DNA from: Variovorax sp. IB41
Lineage (GTDB): Bacteria > Pseudomonadota > Gammaproteobacteria > Burkholderiales > Burkholderiaceae_C
Length of the DNA stretch: 64,000 nucleotides
Direction: 5' to 3'
Assembly: GCF_016405905.1 (NCBI RefSeq)
Contig: NZ_JAEFCB010000001.1
Coordinates: 806,001-870,000 of the forward strand
Shown here: positions 27,059-35,889 of the stretch, piece by piece
Numbering within the stretch: the first letter of the stretch is position 1
How the letters are laid out: every line of letters starts with the position of its first letter
Made by a program: the position numbers and the translations under genes
The notes under the pieces: model-generated
Told to the model about the DNA's origin: nothing
Database searches by the model: none
What the model saw: only the letters and a program-made list of their open reading frames with translations

Positions 27059-28156
27059 GTGACGACCCCTATGCATGCGAAGCGCCAGGACCCCTCGGCC
27101 ATTCAGATAGGTGCGCTGGTGCCTCTCACGCGACCCGGCTGGGTGGAAGCCGGCCAGCAGTTGCTGGCCGGGCTCGAGTTGGCGGTTGCTGATGTCAACG
27201 ACGCCGGCGGACTGAACGGCAAGCGCCTCAAGCTGATCGTTCGCGACTCTGCGGCAGACCCCCAGAAAGCATCCGCCGCCGTGGACGAAATTTCCGCCCT
27301 CGGTGCCGTCGCCGTGGCGGGGGAATATCACAGTGTCGTTGCGCGAGCGGCGGCTGCGCGCGCGGAAGCAATCGGTCTTCCATTCCTCTGTTCCTCGGCA
27401 GTGCTCGACGCGCTGACCGAGCAGCCCAGCCGATGGGTTGCACGGCTCGCACCGCCGCAATCGCGCGGCTGGCGGTTCTACGCCGACCATCTCCTGGAGT
27501 CGGGCTGCAAGCATGTGGCCGTCGTGAGCCAGTCCAGCGTCTACTGGGCAGCGGGCATCCAGATCCTGAGAGACCATTTGGGCCCGCGAGGTGCCACCCT
27601 CGTCGAGCTGAGCAGCCAGTCGCCCTCGAGCGTCTGCAACGAACTCGCCGGCAGCAAGGCCACAGCGCTTGTGCTTCTGGTCGGTTACCCGGAACCGGCA
27701 GTGTCGATAGCCAAGGCTGTTCGGCAGGATGCGCGCCTCGCCGGCCTGCTGATCGGCGCACCGGCAGGGCAACCGGAGTTCGCCGATTGGGCCAAGTTGC
27801 TGGACGGCCAAGGCGCTGCCGTGCCGTTCTTGCGCTACCTTCCCGAGCGGCTCAGCCCCCTCGGGCAACGCGCGGGCGCGGCCCTGCAGGAACGTCTCGG
27901 CGGAACGCCCTCCTTCGTGGCATTCGAGGGCTACGACTCGGTCGCGGTCCTTGCCCAGATGATTCAGACCTACGGCGAAGATCGCGCGCAGATTGCCGAC
28001 GCCTGGCCGCGGGTCGCAGTCGAGGGCACACGCGGGACCATCCGGTTTTCCCGCCTGCCCGGGATCAGCGTTTGGCAGTGGGCGTCGGCCCCGGTGCAAG
28101 TCGCTGATCGCGATCCTGCCGATACCGCTCGCTTCCGGATTCTCCGATCGGGCTGA
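27059..28156 (+). CDS. Type I periplasmic-binding-fold protein (Leu/Ile/Val-binding family) without signal peptide
   Basis: The 365-residue protein has the fold pattern of branched-chain amino-acid binding proteins: IQIGALVPLTRPG, QLLAGLELAVADVNDAGGLN, LKLIVRDSAADPQKA, then a second lobe ending VEGTRGTIRFSRLPG. No signal peptide is seen; the protein starts MTTPMHAKRQDPS at GTG 27059 (GAGGA 10 bases upstream). No ABC permease or ATPase gene is adjacent. This recalls cytoplasmic sensors such as AmiC, which use this fold to detect a ligand. It could instead be an orphan binding protein whose signal was lost. Confidence 0.72.
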   Translation: MTTPMHAKRQDPSAIQIGALVPLTRPGWVEAGQQLLAGLELAVADVNDAGGLNGKRLKLIVRDSAADPQKASAAVDEISALGAVAVAGEYHSVVARAAAARAEAIGLPFLCSSAVLDALTEQPSRWVARLAPPQSRGWRFYADHLLESGCKHVAVVSQSSVYWAAGIQILRDHLGPRGATLVELSSQSPSSVCNELAGSKATALVLLVGYPEPAVSIAKAVRQDARLAGLLIGAPAGQPEFADWAKLLDGQGAAVPFLRYLPERLSPLGQRAGAALQERLGGTPSFVAFEGYDSVAVLAQMIQTYGEDRAQIADAWPRVAVEGTRGTIRFSRLPGISVWQWASAPVQVADRDPADTARFRILRSG

Positions 28157-28186
28157 TCAGCTTCTTTGCCTGAAGGCCGCCGCCTT

Positions 28187-28540
28187 ATGGTGAAGGTTGT
28201 TACCAGGTCGAGAGGCGCCGCAAGCAGTTCGAGAAGATCGGCCTCTGGCTCCCGCGTGCGCCTTTACGTGTCGCCCGCGTCGAATCACAGCGGTACGGCG
28301 GCAAGCCTTGCGACAGGCGCCGAAATTCCCACCAACCACGATTTGCTCACGACGCTCGACAACTGGGTGACGAGCGGCAGCGCGCCGGCCGACGCACTCG
28401 TGCAGGTGCGCAACTCGCCCGCCGCCCCCTTTGCCACTCTCGCGACGCGCCCCATGTGCCGCTACCCGAACTACCCGGCGTACGTGTCGGGCGACGTGAC
28501 GAAGGCGGAAAACTATCGTTGTGGTCCGTCGTTGCCATGA
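28187..28540 (+). pseudogene. Tannase/feruloyl esterase C-terminal fragment
   Basis: The frame encodes the last part of a tannase-family esterase: LYVSPASNHSG, LLTTLDNWVTSGSAP, DALVQV, RPMCRYPNYPAYVSGDVTKA and a stop at 28538-28540. The catalytic Ser domain and most of the protein (about 400 residues) are missing. The first 25 codons after the ATG do not resemble the family. It is a 3' relic. Confidence 0.72.
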
Positions 28541-28702
28541 CTCGATGCGCTTTCAGCGGCAGCACGCTCGCTGTTCGATTTTTTCGAACGGACTCCTCGC
28601 AATTCTGATCCCACGCGCCCCACGCCCGCTGTTAGCCTTTGAGGAATGAAACGATGCGTTCGCCCCGATCGAACGCCTCCGAAACAACCCCCCATCCCGC
28701 AC

Positions 28703-29725
28703 ATGACCGACCGCGCCCAATTCATTCGTCAACTGCCAAAGGCTGAGCTGCACATGCATCTCGAGGGCAGCATCGAGCCGCAGATGATGCTCAGCCTCGC
28801 CGAACGCAACGGCATGACCCTGCGCTGGCAAACCGCAGATGCGCTCCGCAGCGCCTATGAGTTTTCGAACCTGCAGGACTTCCTGAACCTGTACTTCGAA
28901 GGCTGCAAGGTGCTGGTGCAGCAGCAAGATTTTTACGACATCACGCGTGCCTACCTTCGCCGGTGCGCGGCGGACAACGTGCTGCATGCCGAGATGTTCA
29001 TCGGCCCGCAGAGCTTTACCGAGCGAGGCGTGACGATCCGCGCTCTGATGGACGGCGTGCTGGGTGCCGTGGACGATGCGCGCCGCGAAGATGGCGTGAG
29101 TTCGGGTCTTCTCATCAGCGCCCATCGCCACCGCACCGAAGCAGATGCCTTTGCGCTCCTGGACAGCATCGCGCCCTGGCAAGACCGCGTCGCGGGCGTC
29201 GGCATGGGCGGGCCCGAAGTGGGGAACCCGCCGTCGAAGTTCGTGAACTTCTTCGCCGAGTGCAAACGCCGTGGGTTCAAGACCTCCATTCACGCCGGAG
29301 AAGAGGGCCCCGCCGCATATGTCCGCGAGGCCGTCGAGCTGCTGGATGTCGATCGGATCGATCATGGCAACGCTGCCCTGAGCGATCCTTCATTGGTCGA
29401 ACTGTTGAGGGCACGCGCCATTCCCTTGACCGTGTGCCCGCTGTCCAATCTCCGTCTGAAAGGCGTGAGTTCGCTTACCGAGCATCCGCTGCGCGAGATG
29501 CTGCAGAAGGGCCTGTTCGCGACGGTCAATTCGGACGATCCGCCCTACTTCGGCGGCTACGTCAACGAGAACCTGATCGAGGTCCAGCGCAGCCTGGACC
29601 TTGGCCGCGACGACATCGTCACGCTGGCGAAAAACAGTTTCCGCGCTGCGTTCATCGACGAGGCCGACAAGGCCCGCTATCTGTCGCTCATCGACCAATA
29701 CGTGAAACAGAACGCGCACTTCTGA
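28703..29725 (+). CDS. Adenosine/adenine deaminase family protein
   Basis: The 340-residue zinc enzyme should deaminate a purine (adenine or adenosine). Motifs are HMHLEGS (metal His pair), HAGEEGP (catalytic Glu), DRIDHGNAAL and NSDDPPYFGGYVNENL (metal Asp). The last motif form is the one I associate with adenine deaminases of the adenosine-deaminase superfamily, so adenine is the better guess. The ATG at 28703 fits family length; the frame is open 19 codons further upstream. It is monocistronic between the tannase fragment and mrdA. Confidence 0.88.
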   Translation: MTDRAQFIRQLPKAELHMHLEGSIEPQMMLSLAERNGMTLRWQTADALRSAYEFSNLQDFLNLYFEGCKVLVQQQDFYDITRAYLRRCAADNVLHAEMFIGPQSFTERGVTIRALMDGVLGAVDDARREDGVSSGLLISAHRHRTEADAFALLDSIAPWQDRVAGVGMGGPEVGNPPSKFVNFFAECKRRGFKTSIHAGEEGPAAYVREAVELLDVDRIDHGNAALSDPSLVELLRARAIPLTVCPLSNLRLKGVSSLTEHPLREMLQKGLFATVNSDDPPYFGGYVNENLIEVQRSLDLGRDDIVTLAKNSFRAAFIDEADKARYLSLIDQYVKQNAHF

Positions 29726-29731
29726 CCGCCG

Positions 29732-29750
29732 CGCACTGCACAGCAGTGCG
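29732..29750 (+). terminator. Hairpin after the deaminase gene
   Basis: A perfect 8-bp stem, CGCACTGC and GCAGTGCG with a 3-base loop, begins 7 bases after the deaminase stop. There is no T-run, so it may only protect the 3' end or act with Rho. Confidence 0.4.
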
Positions 29751-29806
29751 TTCGACCTCGCCGAACTTCCTGCATCGCCCCCGGCCGGTGGGCGCATCGC
29801 ATTCCC

Positions 29807-31810
29807 ATGCACAGCTTTTCCGATCCGGGCACCGAGACAGCCCGGTTTCAGCGGCGCGTTGCCGTCGCGCGCGCGCTCACGCTGATCTGTTTCGGGCTCA
29901 TCGCTGCCCGGCTTTTCTACCTGCAGGTCCGGGAGCATTCGTCCCTCAGCGCCAAAGCCGAACGCAACAGCACAGCCATCGTTCCCATCGCTCCGGAGCG
30001 GGGCCTGATCTTCGACCGTCAAGGCGTGGTGCTGGCGGCGAACAAGCCCGTGTTCTCGCTTGAGATCACGCCGGCAAAGACGCAAGGAAATCTCGACGCG
30101 CTCTTGATCAGCCTCGCCGAGTTGGTCCGGATCGAAGCACGCGACATCGGTCGCTTTCGAACGCTGCTGGCGGAATCGAAGGGGCTGAATCCGATCCCGC
30201 TGCGCACGATGCTCAGCGAAGAAGAGATCGCGATCGTCTCCGCGCAACGCTTCCGTTTTCCGGGCGTGGAGATCAACGCACGAAGTCTTCGAACCTATCC
30301 TTTCGGCCCGCTGGCAAGCCACGCGCTGGGCTACATAGGCCGCATCAACGACGCAGACCGCCGCGCACTCGAAGATGCCGAACCGACGCGCCAGAACTAC
30401 CTCGGCTCGGACCACATCGGCAAGCTGGGCATCGAGCAACGCTATGAACCCCAACTGCACGGCACCACAGGATTCGAGAGGATGGAGACTGCGGCGTCCG
30501 GTCAAGCCATGCGCAGCCTGTCGGTGCAGGCTGCCCGCGCAGGCCAGGGCGTGCAGTTGGCGCTCGATATCCGATTGCAGCGGCTCGTCGAACTTCTGCT
30601 GGGCAACCGCCGCGGTGCGGCCGTGGTGCTGGACCCGCGCAATGGGGATGTGCTGTCCTTTGCAAGCACCCCCACATTCGATCCCAACATCTTCGTCACC
30701 GGCGTCGACCGGGACACATGGAAAGCATTGAACGAATCGCCCGATCGTCCGCTGCTCAACCGCGCTTTTCGCGGCACCTATCCGCCCGGCTCGACCTACA
30801 AGCCCTTCATGGCCATGGCCTCGCTGCAACTCGGAAAGCGCGCTCCGGGTGTCCTCATCAACGATCCCGGCTACTGGGACTTCGGTAACCATCGATTCCG
30901 CAGTCACGAAGGTGGCCTGGGCCCGATGAACCTGTTCACCAGCCTGGTCTATTCAAGCAACGTGTACTACTACACGCTGGCCAACGAGATGGGCGTCGAG
31001 ACCATCCACGACTTCATGTCGCCCTTCGGTTTCGGACAGCCGACGGGCATCGACCTGGACGGCGAGGTTCGCGGCGTGCTGCCCAACCAGGCGTGGAAGC
31101 GAAAGGCCTATCGCACCGCGGCGCAACAGAAATGGCAGGCCGGCGAGACGATCTCCCTGGGCATCGGCCAGGGGTACAACAACTTCACCATCCTGCAACT
31201 CGCGACCGCCACGGCTGCCCTGGCCAACAACGGCCTCCTCCACACTCCCCGCATGGTGACGGGGCTGCAAGACCCCGACACGCACGCGATCCATCCGACC
31301 GAACCGCCGGCGCCGCGCGACCTGAAGCTGCGACCCGAGAACCTGGCGCTCGTGCGCGACGCGCTCATCGGCGTGACGGTGCAGGGCACCGCGAGAAAGT
31401 CGTTCCTCGGGGCCAGGTACGTCAGTGCGGGAAAGACCGGCACCGCGCAAGCGGTGACGATCAAGCAAGGCCATCGCTACAACGCCGCGCGCATGCAGGA
31501 GCAAGAACGCGATCACGGGCTCTACATGGGCTTTGCGCCCGCCGGCGCACCGCGCGTGGCGGTCGCGGTGATCGTCGAGAACGCCGGCGGCGGCGGACAG
31601 GTCTCCGCGCCCATCGCGCGGCGCATCTTCGACTACCTGCTCGAAGGCGAATACCCCAGCGAGGAGGACATCGAAGCCGTGCAGCAGGGCATCGGCACCA
31701 CACCGCGCGGAAAGCCCGTGCGCGTCGAAGACGTCAGCTGGCCCGAGGGCATGGCGCTTCATCCGGACGACATACCGCCTCAAGAACGAATGTCAGCCGG
31801 AGGGCGCTGA
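29807..31810 (+). CDS. mrdA: Penicillin-binding protein 2 (peptidoglycan D,D-transpeptidase)
   Basis: This class B penicillin-binding protein has 667 residues and should cross-link peptidoglycan during cell elongation together with RodA. A single N-terminal membrane anchor (VARALTLICFGLIAARLFYL) is followed by the pedestal domain (RGLIFDRQGVVLA, LGYIGRIN) and the transpeptidase domain, with S329-T-Y-K332, the SSN motif in LVYSSNVYYY, and K543-T-G. No mreC, mreD or rodA is adjacent, so this may be an additional copy outside the usual cluster. Confidence 0.92.
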   Translation: MHSFSDPGTETARFQRRVAVARALTLICFGLIAARLFYLQVREHSSLSAKAERNSTAIVPIAPERGLIFDRQGVVLAANKPVFSLEITPAKTQGNLDALLISLAELVRIEARDIGRFRTLLAESKGLNPIPLRTMLSEEEIAIVSAQRFRFPGVEINARSLRTYPFGPLASHALGYIGRINDADRRALEDAEPTRQNYLGSDHIGKLGIEQRYEPQLHGTTGFERMETAASGQAMRSLSVQAARAGQGVQLALDIRLQRLVELLLGNRRGAAVVLDPRNGDVLSFASTPTFDPNIFVTGVDRDTWKALNESPDRPLLNRAFRGTYPPGSTYKPFMAMASLQLGKRAPGVLINDPGYWDFGNHRFRSHEGGLGPMNLFTSLVYSSNVYYYTLANEMGVETIHDFMSPFGFGQPTGIDLDGEVRGVLPNQAWKRKAYRTAAQQKWQAGETISLGIGQGYNNFTILQLATATAALANNGLLHTPRMVTGLQDPDTHAIHPTEPPAPRDLKLRPENLALVRDALIGVTVQGTARKSFLGARYVSAGKTGTAQAVTIKQGHRYNAARMQEQERDHGLYMGFAPAGAPRVAVAVIVENAGGGGQVSAPIARRIFDYLLEGEYPSEEDIEAVQQGIGTTPRGKPVRVEDVSWPEGMALHPDDIPPQERMSAGGR

Positions 31811-31908
31811 ACGCCGATGGCCCGGGCAACGATCCTGAACTTCGAAGCCCGCCATCCCCTTGCATGCCCGTGCCGCGGCGATGATCGTTACCGATCGGAA
31901 AAGGAGGG

Positions 31909-32820
31909 TCAGTCGTCAGCCGTAGCGCGCCGCACCGCCTCTTGCAGGTGCTCGAGAAAGATGCGCACCGCCACCGGGAGATTGCGGTCCGTGTGCACGC
32001 AGATGTTGAGCGGCCACTTCTCGACACCCCTGCCCCGCAGCGGCACGTACTTCAGGCCGCGCGGCGGCGTCGGACCACCGAAGTATTTGTTGACGATGGC
32101 CACGCAAAGCCCCGTGGCGGCCGACGCGCGCATCAACTCGAAGGAGTTCGTCACCATGACGCCGCGCGGCTTGATCTTCGCCTTTGCGAACATCCGCACA
32201 TAGCTGCCGCGGATGGTCAGCGTTTCATCCGGCAGTGCCATCTCCTCATCGCCGCACTCGCTGATGTCCACGAACTCGCGCTTGGCGAAAGGATGGCTTC
32301 CCGAGACGAGAAGGCATGGCTTGATGAACCGTTGCTCCACGACCGTGACGTCGAACGTGTCGGGGCTGATGTACGACAGCGAAATGTCGAGCTCGTCCTT
32401 CGACAGCTGTTCCACCAGCCTGGACCCTCCGGCCACCACGACCTCGAAATTGATGCCCGGGTACTGCGTGTGGAAGGTCCGCAGGAACTGCGGAAGAAAC
32501 TCCCTCGTGAAGGACTCCGATATGCCCAGCCGCACCGTCCCGCGCTGCAGGGTCTGGATGGACCGGATGTCCGTCCTGACCTGGTCGAGCCCGTTCTCCA
32601 CGGTGCGCGCGTAGGCCAGCACGACCTCGCCGGCCGAGGTGAGCTTCATCACCTTCTGGCCGCGGTGCCGCTCGAAGAGCGGGCTGCCCAGGTCTTCTTC
32701 CAGCAGGTGGATCTGGCGCGATATGGCGGATGCTGCAACGTGCAGTTCCTCTGCCGCGCGCCGGATGGACCCCACCCGCGCGACGCCTGCGAAATACCGC
32801 AACCCAATGCTGTTGATCAA
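31909..32820 (-). CDS. LysR-family regulator, paralogue 1 of the CoA-thioester cluster
   Basis: The 303-residue regulator starts at TTG 32820, chosen because GGAGG lies 9 bases upstream and because the resulting N-terminus lines up with its paralogue at 40740-41648. The helix-turn-helix is GSIRRAAEELHVAASAISRQ, and the effector domain contains FGISESFTREF-like, ELDISLSYISPD and FELMRASAATGLCVAIVNKY. The whole protein is very similar to the other LysR; both flank the cluster. It lies downstream of the class II aldolase in the same orientation, so it may be cotranscribed. Confidence 0.88.
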   Translation of the reverse strand: MINSIGLRYFAGVARVGSIRRAAEELHVAASAISRQIHLLEEDLGSPLFERHRGQKVMKLTSAGEVVLAYARTVENGLDQVRTDIRSIQTLQRGTVRLGISESFTREFLPQFLRTFHTQYPGINFEVVVAGGSRLVEQLSKDELDISLSYISPDTFDVTVVEQRFIKPCLLVSGSHPFAKREFVDISECGDEEMALPDETLTIRGSYVRMFAKAKIKPRGVMVTNSFELMRASAATGLCVAIVNKYFGGPTPPRGLKYVPLRGRGVEKWPLNICVHTDRNLPVAVRIFLEHLQEAVRRATADD

Positions 32821-33003
32821 GGAAAAAGACCTCCGACGATGTCTGCGCTTCTGCGCGGCCTGCAAATCTTATACAGGACACAAAGCAAACCTTGTGCCGT
32901 CTGCCAAAAGATCGCAACGCTGCGCGAGCCCTCGATCCACCGCGCCTGGGGCATGCGCCCAGCGGCCGCATCCACGGACGCGATCAGACGCGATCAGACG
33001 TTC

Positions 33004-33813
33004 CTACGCGCGATAGCCGAGACCGTCGGCAGCTTCCAGCCGCCGCTTGAAGGCATTCCATTCCCGTGCGTGCGGATCAGCCTGCGAGGCGTTCGCGCCG
33101 CCCTTCTCGAACTGCAATGCCGTCTTCTCGGACACTTCGGGCGACAGCGGCCGCACCGGCTGCCCGGAAGACTGGATGGCGAGCTGCACCCGGCATGCCC
33201 GCTCCAGATTGAACATGAGGATGAATGCTTCCGCGACGGACCGCCCCACCGTCAACAATCCATGATTGCGCAGGATCAGCGCCTTGGCCTTGTCCCCGAG
33301 GCTTGCCACCAGCCTCGCCCGCTCGTCCAGATCGAGCGCCAGTCCTTCGAAGTCGTGGTAGGCCACCCGGCCGTAGAACTGCAAGGCCCACTGGTTCGTC
33401 GTCTGAAGGCCATCGCGCAGCGACGCCACCGCCATGCCGCCCACCGTGTGCGTATGCATCACGCAGGCGGCATCGTGCCGCGCCGCGTGAACCGCGCTGT
33501 GGATCGTGAAGCCCGCGGCGTTGACTTCGCTCTCGCTGGCGTCCACCTTGTTGCCATCCAGATCGATCTTGACCAGCGAAGACGCCGTCACCTCGCTGAA
33601 CAGCAAACCGAAGGGATTGATCAAAAAATGATCATGCCGGCCGGGCACACGCACCGAGAGATGCGTGTAGATGGCGTCGTCCATTCCGAACAACGCGAAC
33701 AGACGGTAGGCGGCGGCCAGGTCTTCTCGCACCGACTGCTCGCTGCGTTCGCGCTGTTCGCCTGAAACAGCATCGTGCTGCGTTGTGCTCATGACTGCGT
33801 TCTCGGTGTTCAT
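33004..33813 (-). CDS. Class II aldolase/adducin family protein
   Basis: The 269-residue enzyme has the class II aldolase fold. Zinc ligands are visible as HTHTVGGMAV and a distal His in LILRNHGLLTVG; THLSVRVPG and FLINPFGLLFSEVTASSL are characteristic. It may cleave or decarboxylate a 3-hydroxy acid. The ATG at 33813 is preceded by GAGGG; a second ATG seven codons later is possible. It lies 11 bases after the thioesterase gene and belongs to the same operon. Confidence 0.88.
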   Translation of the reverse strand: MNTENAVMSTTQHDAVSGEQRERSEQSVREDLAAAYRLFALFGMDDAIYTHLSVRVPGRHDHFLINPFGLLFSEVTASSLVKIDLDGNKVDASESEVNAAGFTIHSAVHAARHDAACVMHTHTVGGMAVASLRDGLQTTNQWALQFYGRVAYHDFEGLALDLDERARLVASLGDKAKALILRNHGLLTVGRSVAEAFILMFNLERACRVQLAIQSSGQPVRPLSPEVSEKTALQFEKGGANASQADPHAREWNAFKRRLEAADGLGYRA

Positions 33814-33824
33814 GACCCGCACCC

Positions 33825-34235
33825 TCAGGCCTGCGCGAAACGGCTCGCGGCGCGCTTCTCGACGGCGATCTTCGGCGCGATGGCCCGTGCATGCGTTCCC
33901 TTGCCGATGATCCCCGCACCATCTTCGGCCCACACCTCGAAGAGGAAGAGAGGCCCCTTCTTCTCCAGGAACCTCGCGTGCGCGGTGATCTTCTGGCCGA
34001 TCGGCGTCGGCGCGAGATGCTCCAGCTCCACCTTCGCACCGACGGAGAGCTGCCCTTCCGCAAGAAGCGGCCGGAGTACCTTTGCGGCGGCGCGTTCGAG
34101 CTGCGCGAGCAGCCACGGCGTCGAGAAGACCTCGGGAAAGGACTCGCCGGGCTCGGAAGAAAGGCCGGCTGCGAGATGGGTTTCGGTGACCGTGACGTCG
34201 ACCGATGCGTGTGCGTTTTCTTGAAGTTGTTCCAT
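33825..34235 (-). CDS. Hotdog-fold thioesterase (FlK-like)
   Basis: The 136-residue protein looks like a single-hotdog thioesterase of the fluoroacetyl-CoA-thioesterase (FlK) type: VTETHLAAGL, FSTPWLLAQLERAA, LSVGAKVELEHLAPTPIGQ, and FEVWAEDGAGIIGKGTHARA. It would hydrolyse an acyl-CoA in the pathway or rescue stalled CoA esters. It is positioned between the ABC permease and aldolase genes in the same operon. Confidence 0.8.
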   Translation of the reverse strand: MEQLQENAHASVDVTVTETHLAAGLSSEPGESFPEVFSTPWLLAQLERAAAKVLRPLLAEGQLSVGAKVELEHLAPTPIGQKITAHARFLEKKGPLFLFEVWAEDGAGIIGKGTHARAIAPKIAVEKRAASRFAQA

Positions 34236-34294
34236 GGCTTGAGGTCCTGTGTGTAGAGAGGGGGAAAAGCCCCTCGGATCAGCGCGCGTCGGCT

Positions 34295-35116
34295 TCAGGC
34301 GCCGACGATTTTTTCGGCTTCATGGTTGACCCAGAAAACCACCTTGCGCTTGATGAGATCGACGGCGCCGTGCAGCAGGATGCCCATCACGGAAAGGATG
34401 ATGAGAATGGCGAACACACCCGCGGTGTCCATCGAGAAATTGCGCTGCAGGATCAGGTAGCCCAGCCCGGCTTGCGAGCCCACGAACTCGCCGACGATGG
34501 CACCGATCACGGCCAGCACGATGCCCACGTCGAGACCGACGAAGATGTACGGAAGCGCATTGGGTACCTTCACGTACTTGAAGGTCTGCCACCGAGAACC
34601 GGTGAACGCGGTGATCAGGTCGATCTGCTCCCGGGGCGAGGAGCGCAGACCGACGATCGTGTTCGCCAGCACCGGAAAGAACACGATGGTTGCGGTGATG
34701 ACGATCTTGGACGTGACGCCGAAGCCGAACCAGATCACGAACAACGGCGCGATGGCGACCTTGGGAATGGTCTGGAAGGCCACCACGTACGGATAGAGCG
34801 TTCGCTCCACCAAGGTGAACTGTCCGATCAGGGCGCCCAGAACGAGGCCGAACAACGCGCCGACAAAAAAGCCCACGAGCGTTTCGTACAAGGTCACGCC
34901 GGTGTGCCACACGAAGGTGTTGTCGGCCAGGCCGTTCCACAAGGAGATCACCGTTGCGGTCGGCGACGGAACCACGAGGGACGAGACTTCGAGAAGCCTG
35001 ACCGCGAGTTCCCACCCGCCGATGATGACGATGAACAGGAGGATGGAGAGCGGGCGCTCGGGCTTGCTGCCAAGAAGCCCCGGGCCGCCGCGTTTTGGCG
35101 TGCTGGTGGTGGTCAT
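34295..35116 (-). CDS. ABC transporter permease, NitT/TauT (SsuC-like) type
   Basis: The 273-residue protein has about six membrane segments and the EAA loop typical of the nitrate/sulfonate/taurine importer family (LRSSPREQIDLITAFTGSR, KVPNALPYIFVGLDVG). Its ATG overlaps the stop of the ATPase gene by four bases. The likely binding protein is at 41708-42805, at the other side of ahcY. The substrate is probably a small organic acid, given the acyl-CoA enzymes in the operon. Confidence 0.9.
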   Translation of the reverse strand: MTTTSTPKRGGPGLLGSKPERPLSILLFIVIIGGWELAVRLLEVSSLVVPSPTATVISLWNGLADNTFVWHTGVTLYETLVGFFVGALFGLVLGALIGQFTLVERTLYPYVVAFQTIPKVAIAPLFVIWFGFGVTSKIVITATIVFFPVLANTIVGLRSSPREQIDLITAFTGSRWQTFKYVKVPNALPYIFVGLDVGIVLAVIGAIVGEFVGSQAGLGYLILQRNFSMDTAGVFAILIILSVMGILLHGAVDLIKRKVVFWVNHEAEKIVGA

Positions 35117-35880
35117 GCGTCGAGCGCTCCTTGTGAACTGAAATACTTGCGGATGTGGGAGACGACCTCTCCGAACGGCGCCGAGTTGATCATCTCCAAC
35201 CTGCGTTCCGCCGGCAGGTCGACGTTGAGGATTTCGGTGATCCGCCCCGGACGCGGCGACATCACGATGACCCGGTCCGCCAGGAAAACCGCCTCGGGAA
35301 TGCTGTGCGTCACGAGCAACACGGTCTTCTTGCTGGCGGCGCGAATGCGCAGCAGGTCGAGGTTCATGTTCTCGCGCGTCATGGCATCCAGCGCACCGAA
35401 GGGTTCGTCCATGAGCAGCAGCGCCGGATCGTGGGCCAGCGCCCGTGCGATCCCCACGCGCTGCTGCATGCCGCCCGACAGTTCATTGGGGTACTTGTCC
35501 TCGAAGCCGGCGAGCCCGACCATGGCCAGGTACTTCCTGGCGTCGGCGCGGTTCGCATCCGTGATGGCGCCATGCAGCTGGCTCGGCAGCAGGATGTTCT
35601 CGAACACCGTGCGCCACGGCAAAAGTACCGGCGCCTGGAACACCACGCCGATCTGGCGATTCGGCCCGTCGATCGGACGTCCGTCGATCTCGACCGAGCC
35701 GGACGTGCGACGCAGGATGCCCGCAAGAATCTTCAGCAACGTCGATTTGCCGCAACCGCTGGGGCCCACCACCGTGATGAACTCTCCATCGGCCACCGAA
35801 AAATTGACGTCGGACAGCGCGTGGATCTCGTTCCCCTCGCGTGTCGCGTACATCTTGTTCAGGCCTGAAACATGAATCAT
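35113..35880 (-). CDS. ABC transporter ATPase, NitT/TauT type
   Basis: The 255-residue ATPase has Walker A (GPSGCGKST), signature (LSGGMQQR), Walker B (LLLMDEPFGALD) and the His switch (VTHSIPEAV). The Q-loop region VFQAPVLLPWRTVFENILLP is typical for the SsuB/TauB family. It is coupled to the permease by an ATGA overlap and lies 9 bases after the enoyl-CoA hydratase gene. Confidence 0.92.
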   Translation of the reverse strand: MIHVSGLNKMYATREGNEIHALSDVNFSVADGEFITVVGPSGCGKSTLLKILAGILRRTSGSVEIDGRPIDGPNRQIGVVFQAPVLLPWRTVFENILLPSQLHGAITDANRADARKYLAMVGLAGFEDKYPNELSGGMQQRVGIARALAHDPALLLMDEPFGALDAMTRENMNLDLLRIRAASKKTVLLVTHSIPEAVFLADRVIVMSPRPGRITEILNVDLPAERRLEMINSAPFGEVVSHIRKYFSSQGALDA

Positions 35881-35889
35881 CGGGTCTCC

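Noticed and set aside
32977..33000. Two and a half tandem copies of GACGCGATCA
   Set aside because: It is too short for a functional repeat array and lies just after the aldolase stop; probably slippage.
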